A DNA stretch of 64,000 nt, from the NCBI RefSeq assembly GCF_001591545.1, contig NZ_BCVC01000007.1:1-64000 (forward strand), given 5' to 3'. Numbering within the stretch: position 1 is the first letter of the stretch; each line of letters opens with the position of its first letter. Below are positions 62,698 through 64,000 of this stretch, in pieces. Origin of the DNA: Lederbergia lenta NBRC 16444 (GTDB lineage Bacteria > Bacillota > Bacilli > Bacillales > Bacillaceae_C). The translations under genes were made by a program, and so were the position numbers. The notes below the pieces were generated by a model, which ran no database searches, was not told where the DNA came from, and worked only from the letters and a program-made list of their open reading frames with translations.

Positions 62698-63467
62698 ATC
62701 AAATCACCTTCCTCGTAATCTTTATTATTTCCCACCATCTTGATATATTCATTTAATTGTTTTGAAGACTCTATCGGAAACTCGAGCGCTTTAGGAAGAT
62801 CCCACGAAAAATGCTGAACGATCTTCCGCCATTCGGCATCTAAATCATGTGACAGTGGGAGAGTTATAAGTCTTTTATTCTTTTGGACGACACTTTTAAG
62901 ATGTATGTACACTATATAATCTTTTAATTCAGCCAAGGCTTCATATACATTTTCATTCGTAAATACCCAGTTTCCCATATCAAAAGTTATATTTACAGGA
63001 ACTCCCATACGGAAAGCCTTTTCAATAAATACTTTTACATTCCTTATACTTCCACCATAAGGTGTCTGATCATTTTCAACGAGTAACTTTAATTGATCTT
63101 TAGTATTAAGAAATTGTTTTAGTTCATCTAAATTTGAAATTTTATCTATATAATGTCCCAAGGAGACTTTTACCCAACTCGCTCCCAATCGGCTAGCTTC
63201 CTGAAAGATTTGTTCTAGCCCTTCCCTATTCAAAGTACCATCCTGTTTCCATAGTTCAATGGGGGCCGAATAGACAGTGAATAATAAATGGTTTTCAATC
63301 TCTTTCCTTAGCAGCTCTAATGGGTAGTTACCATTAGAAAATAGCTCCCTTCTAACTTCCACCCCATATGCCCCAGATTCAGCAATTAACTTAATAAAGG
63401 ATATTTGACCATTCTTTAATACTGCATTTATATCAAATGCATTTAATGGAATAATGACACTCTTCAT
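62685..63467 (-). CDS. Sugar phosphate isomerase/epimerase, TIM barrel
   Basis: A 260-residue protein of the AP-endonuclease-2-like xylose isomerase family. Metal-binding acidic residues lie in VEVRREL, LVENDQTP and TFDMGNW, and ESSKQL near the end. It is first in the operon and probably isomerises or epimerises the imported sugar acid. The substrate is unknown. AGAGGAG precedes the ATG. Confidence 0.78.
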   Translation of the reverse strand: MKSVIIPLNAFDINAVLKNGQISFIKLIAESGAYGVEVRRELFSNGNYPLELLRKEIENHLLFTVYSAPIELWKQDGTLNREGLEQIFQEASRLGASWVKVSLGHYIDKISNLDELKQFLNTKDQLKLLVENDQTPYGGSIRNVKVFIEKAFRMGVPVNITFDMGNWVFTNENVYEALAELKDYIVYIHLKSVVQKNKRLITLPLSHDLDAEWRKIVQHFSWDLPKALEFPIESSKQLNEYIKMVGNNKDYEEGDLICKS

Positions 63468-63487
63468 TTTTAACTCCTCTCTTTAAA

Positions 63488-63512
63488 TAAACCGGTTTAG
63501 TAAATCGATTTA
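63488..63512. promoter_or_regulatory. Twin LacI operators of the KDG operon
   Basis: Two perfect 12-base palindromes, TAAACCGGTTTA (63488-63499) and TAAATCGATTTA (63501-63512), centres 13 bases apart, lie just downstream of the promoter. The second matches the hxlAB operator. Confidence 0.78.
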
Positions 63513-63517
63513 GTAAA

Positions 63518-63546
63518 AGTATAAACTCTTTGGAAGCGCTTTTCAA
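63518..63546 (-). promoter_or_regulatory. Promoter of the KDG operon with cre-like site
   Basis: TTGAAA, 17 bases, TATACT on the minus strand. A cre-like sequence TGAAAAGCGCTTCCA (63531-63545) overlaps the -35 and spacer and matches 12 of 14 consensus positions in its best register, which suggests CcpA repression. Confidence 0.7.
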
Positions 63547-63576
63547 TAATATATTAAAAGATAGGTGTTTTTTCCT

Positions 63577-63596
63577 AACTTTAATCGACTAAAGTT
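63577..63596. repeat. Inverted repeat upstream of the KDG operon
   Basis: AACTTTA-ATCGAC-TAAAGTT, seven-base arms. It contains an ATCGA core as in the LacI operators but is not a perfect match. Confidence 0.4.
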
Positions 63597-63607
63597 AATG
63601 AGATTGT

Positions 63608-63622
63608 GTTTACATTGTAAAC
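63608..63622. promoter_or_regulatory. Palindrome GTTTACATTGTAAAC
   Basis: A perfect 7-1-7 palindrome about 140 bases upstream of the KDG operon. The form suits a dimeric regulator; the binder is unknown. Confidence 0.45.
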
Positions 63623-63698
63623 TTTGCATTCGAAAAGAAGGGTTAGTTTTTTCATACTAGTAAAATAGACTTTAGGTCCATAACTCATTTGAAGTAAA

Positions 63699-63740
63699 AA
63701 AACAAAGATTCTATGAGTCTTTTGATAGAATCTTTGTTTT
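63699..63740. terminator. Terminator of the MFS gene at the right edge
   Basis: An AAAACAAAGATTCTAT/ATAGAATCTTTGTTTT stem with a 10-base loop and T-runs on both sides, 20 bases past the MFS stop. Confidence 0.82.
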
Positions 63741-63759
63741 TATATTATACATGCTCTTA

Positions 63760-64000
63760 TTATATCGCTCCGCTAGGATTTTCTTCTTGTTTATCTGCAA
63801 CATGTACACCAGGCAATTTGCTCGCTTTATTTCTAAAGTAGAAGATAACTATCATTAAGCTCAATAATATGAATGCACATAGAACAAGAGACCATAAAGT
63901 AACTGTGATCGAATAGCGATCAATTAATTCTCCTGCAACTCTCGGTAAAAATGCGCCACCTAATCCACCCATGGCAACGAGCAAGCTTGTCGTCCATTCT
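63760..64000 (-). CDS. MFS transporter, C-terminal part (runs off the window)
   Basis: The last 80 or so codons of a transporter gene. The visible end has two hydrophobic helices (VAMGGLGGAFLPRVAG; TLWSLVLCAFILLSLMIVIF) and a polar tail ending NPSGAI. The Gly-rich helix followed by RVAGELIDRYS fits helix 11 of a major facilitator. The start lies beyond base 64000. Substrate unknown. Confidence 0.7.
   Translation of the reverse strand, partial: EWTTSLLVAMGGLGGAFLPRVAGELIDRYSITVTLWSLVLCAFILLSLMIVIFYFRNKASKLPGVHVADKQEENPSGAI

Noticed and set aside
1-64000. tRNA, rRNA, insertion sequence or prophage genes inside the window
   Set aside because: No cloverleaf, rRNA stretch, transposase or phage structural gene could be recognised; only REP-like elements and the rRNA-type promoters at the left edge.

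Overview
The window reads as a chromosomal segment of a spore-forming, low-GC Gram-positive bacterium of the family Bacillaceae, close to the Oceanobacillus/Virgibacillus/Ornithinibacillus type. The reasons are strong AGGAGG-type ribosome binding sites with frequent TTG and GTG starts, sigma-A-like promoters, guanine riboswitches, a CotF/YhcQ-type spore coat gene, and the gene order MoxR ATPase - DUF58 protein - transglutaminase - guaA - pbuG, which matches the B. subtilis yeaC-yeaD-yebA-guaA-pbuG block. Most genes lie on the minus strand.

Layout. 1-160: two tandem strong promoters on the minus strand that look like rRNA operon P1/P2, so an rRNA operon probably lies just beyond the left edge. 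383-3742: pbuG and guaA, each behind its own guanine riboswitch and terminator. 3943-8911: a LacI-regulated sugar ABC importer without its own ATPase, plus a divergent YesL-like gene; this module separates guaA from the transglutaminase operon (8961-13338). 14056-17544: NAD salvage operon (HAD hydrolase, pncA, pncB, nadE). 17608-18282: AlkD-like DNA glycosylase.

18493-33005: a long one-directional Tad/Flp pilus region (CpaB, TadZ, TadA, TadB, TadC, Flp pilin, TadE, TadG). It is followed by a VWA lipoprotein and a run of unrecognised membrane and helical proteins with three decayed genes among them. This is the best candidate in the window for a poorly described system.

33542-37596: two SMR drug-efflux pairs, a TetR regulator with a visible operator, a PHP phosphatase and an aldose-1-epimerase-like gene. 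37751-39197: VTC polyphosphate polymerase domain and DUF4956 protein. 39434-40468: a phased repeat array and a spore coat gene carrying an expanded hexanucleotide repeat. 40615-43746: TAXI-type TRAP transporter. 43842-50113: one operon for nitrite reduction (nirBD), siroheme synthesis and nitrite/formate transport behind two Rex/FNR-like palindromes. 50290-57248: LrgAB, Cu/Zn superoxide dismutase, DUF1259 and DUF2071 proteins, amine oxidase, Ogt, an ATP-synthase c-subunit-like membrane protein and an EamA transporter.

57339-63546: a sugar-acid catabolism locus (sugar isomerase, KDG kinase, MFS transporter, KDPG aldolase, LacI regulator) joined to a hexulose-phosphate synthase/isomerase pair; matching palindromic operators at both promoters tie them into one regulon. 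The window ends inside another MFS transporter gene.

All calls rest on reading the sequence and translations by eye; no database search or structure prediction was run.
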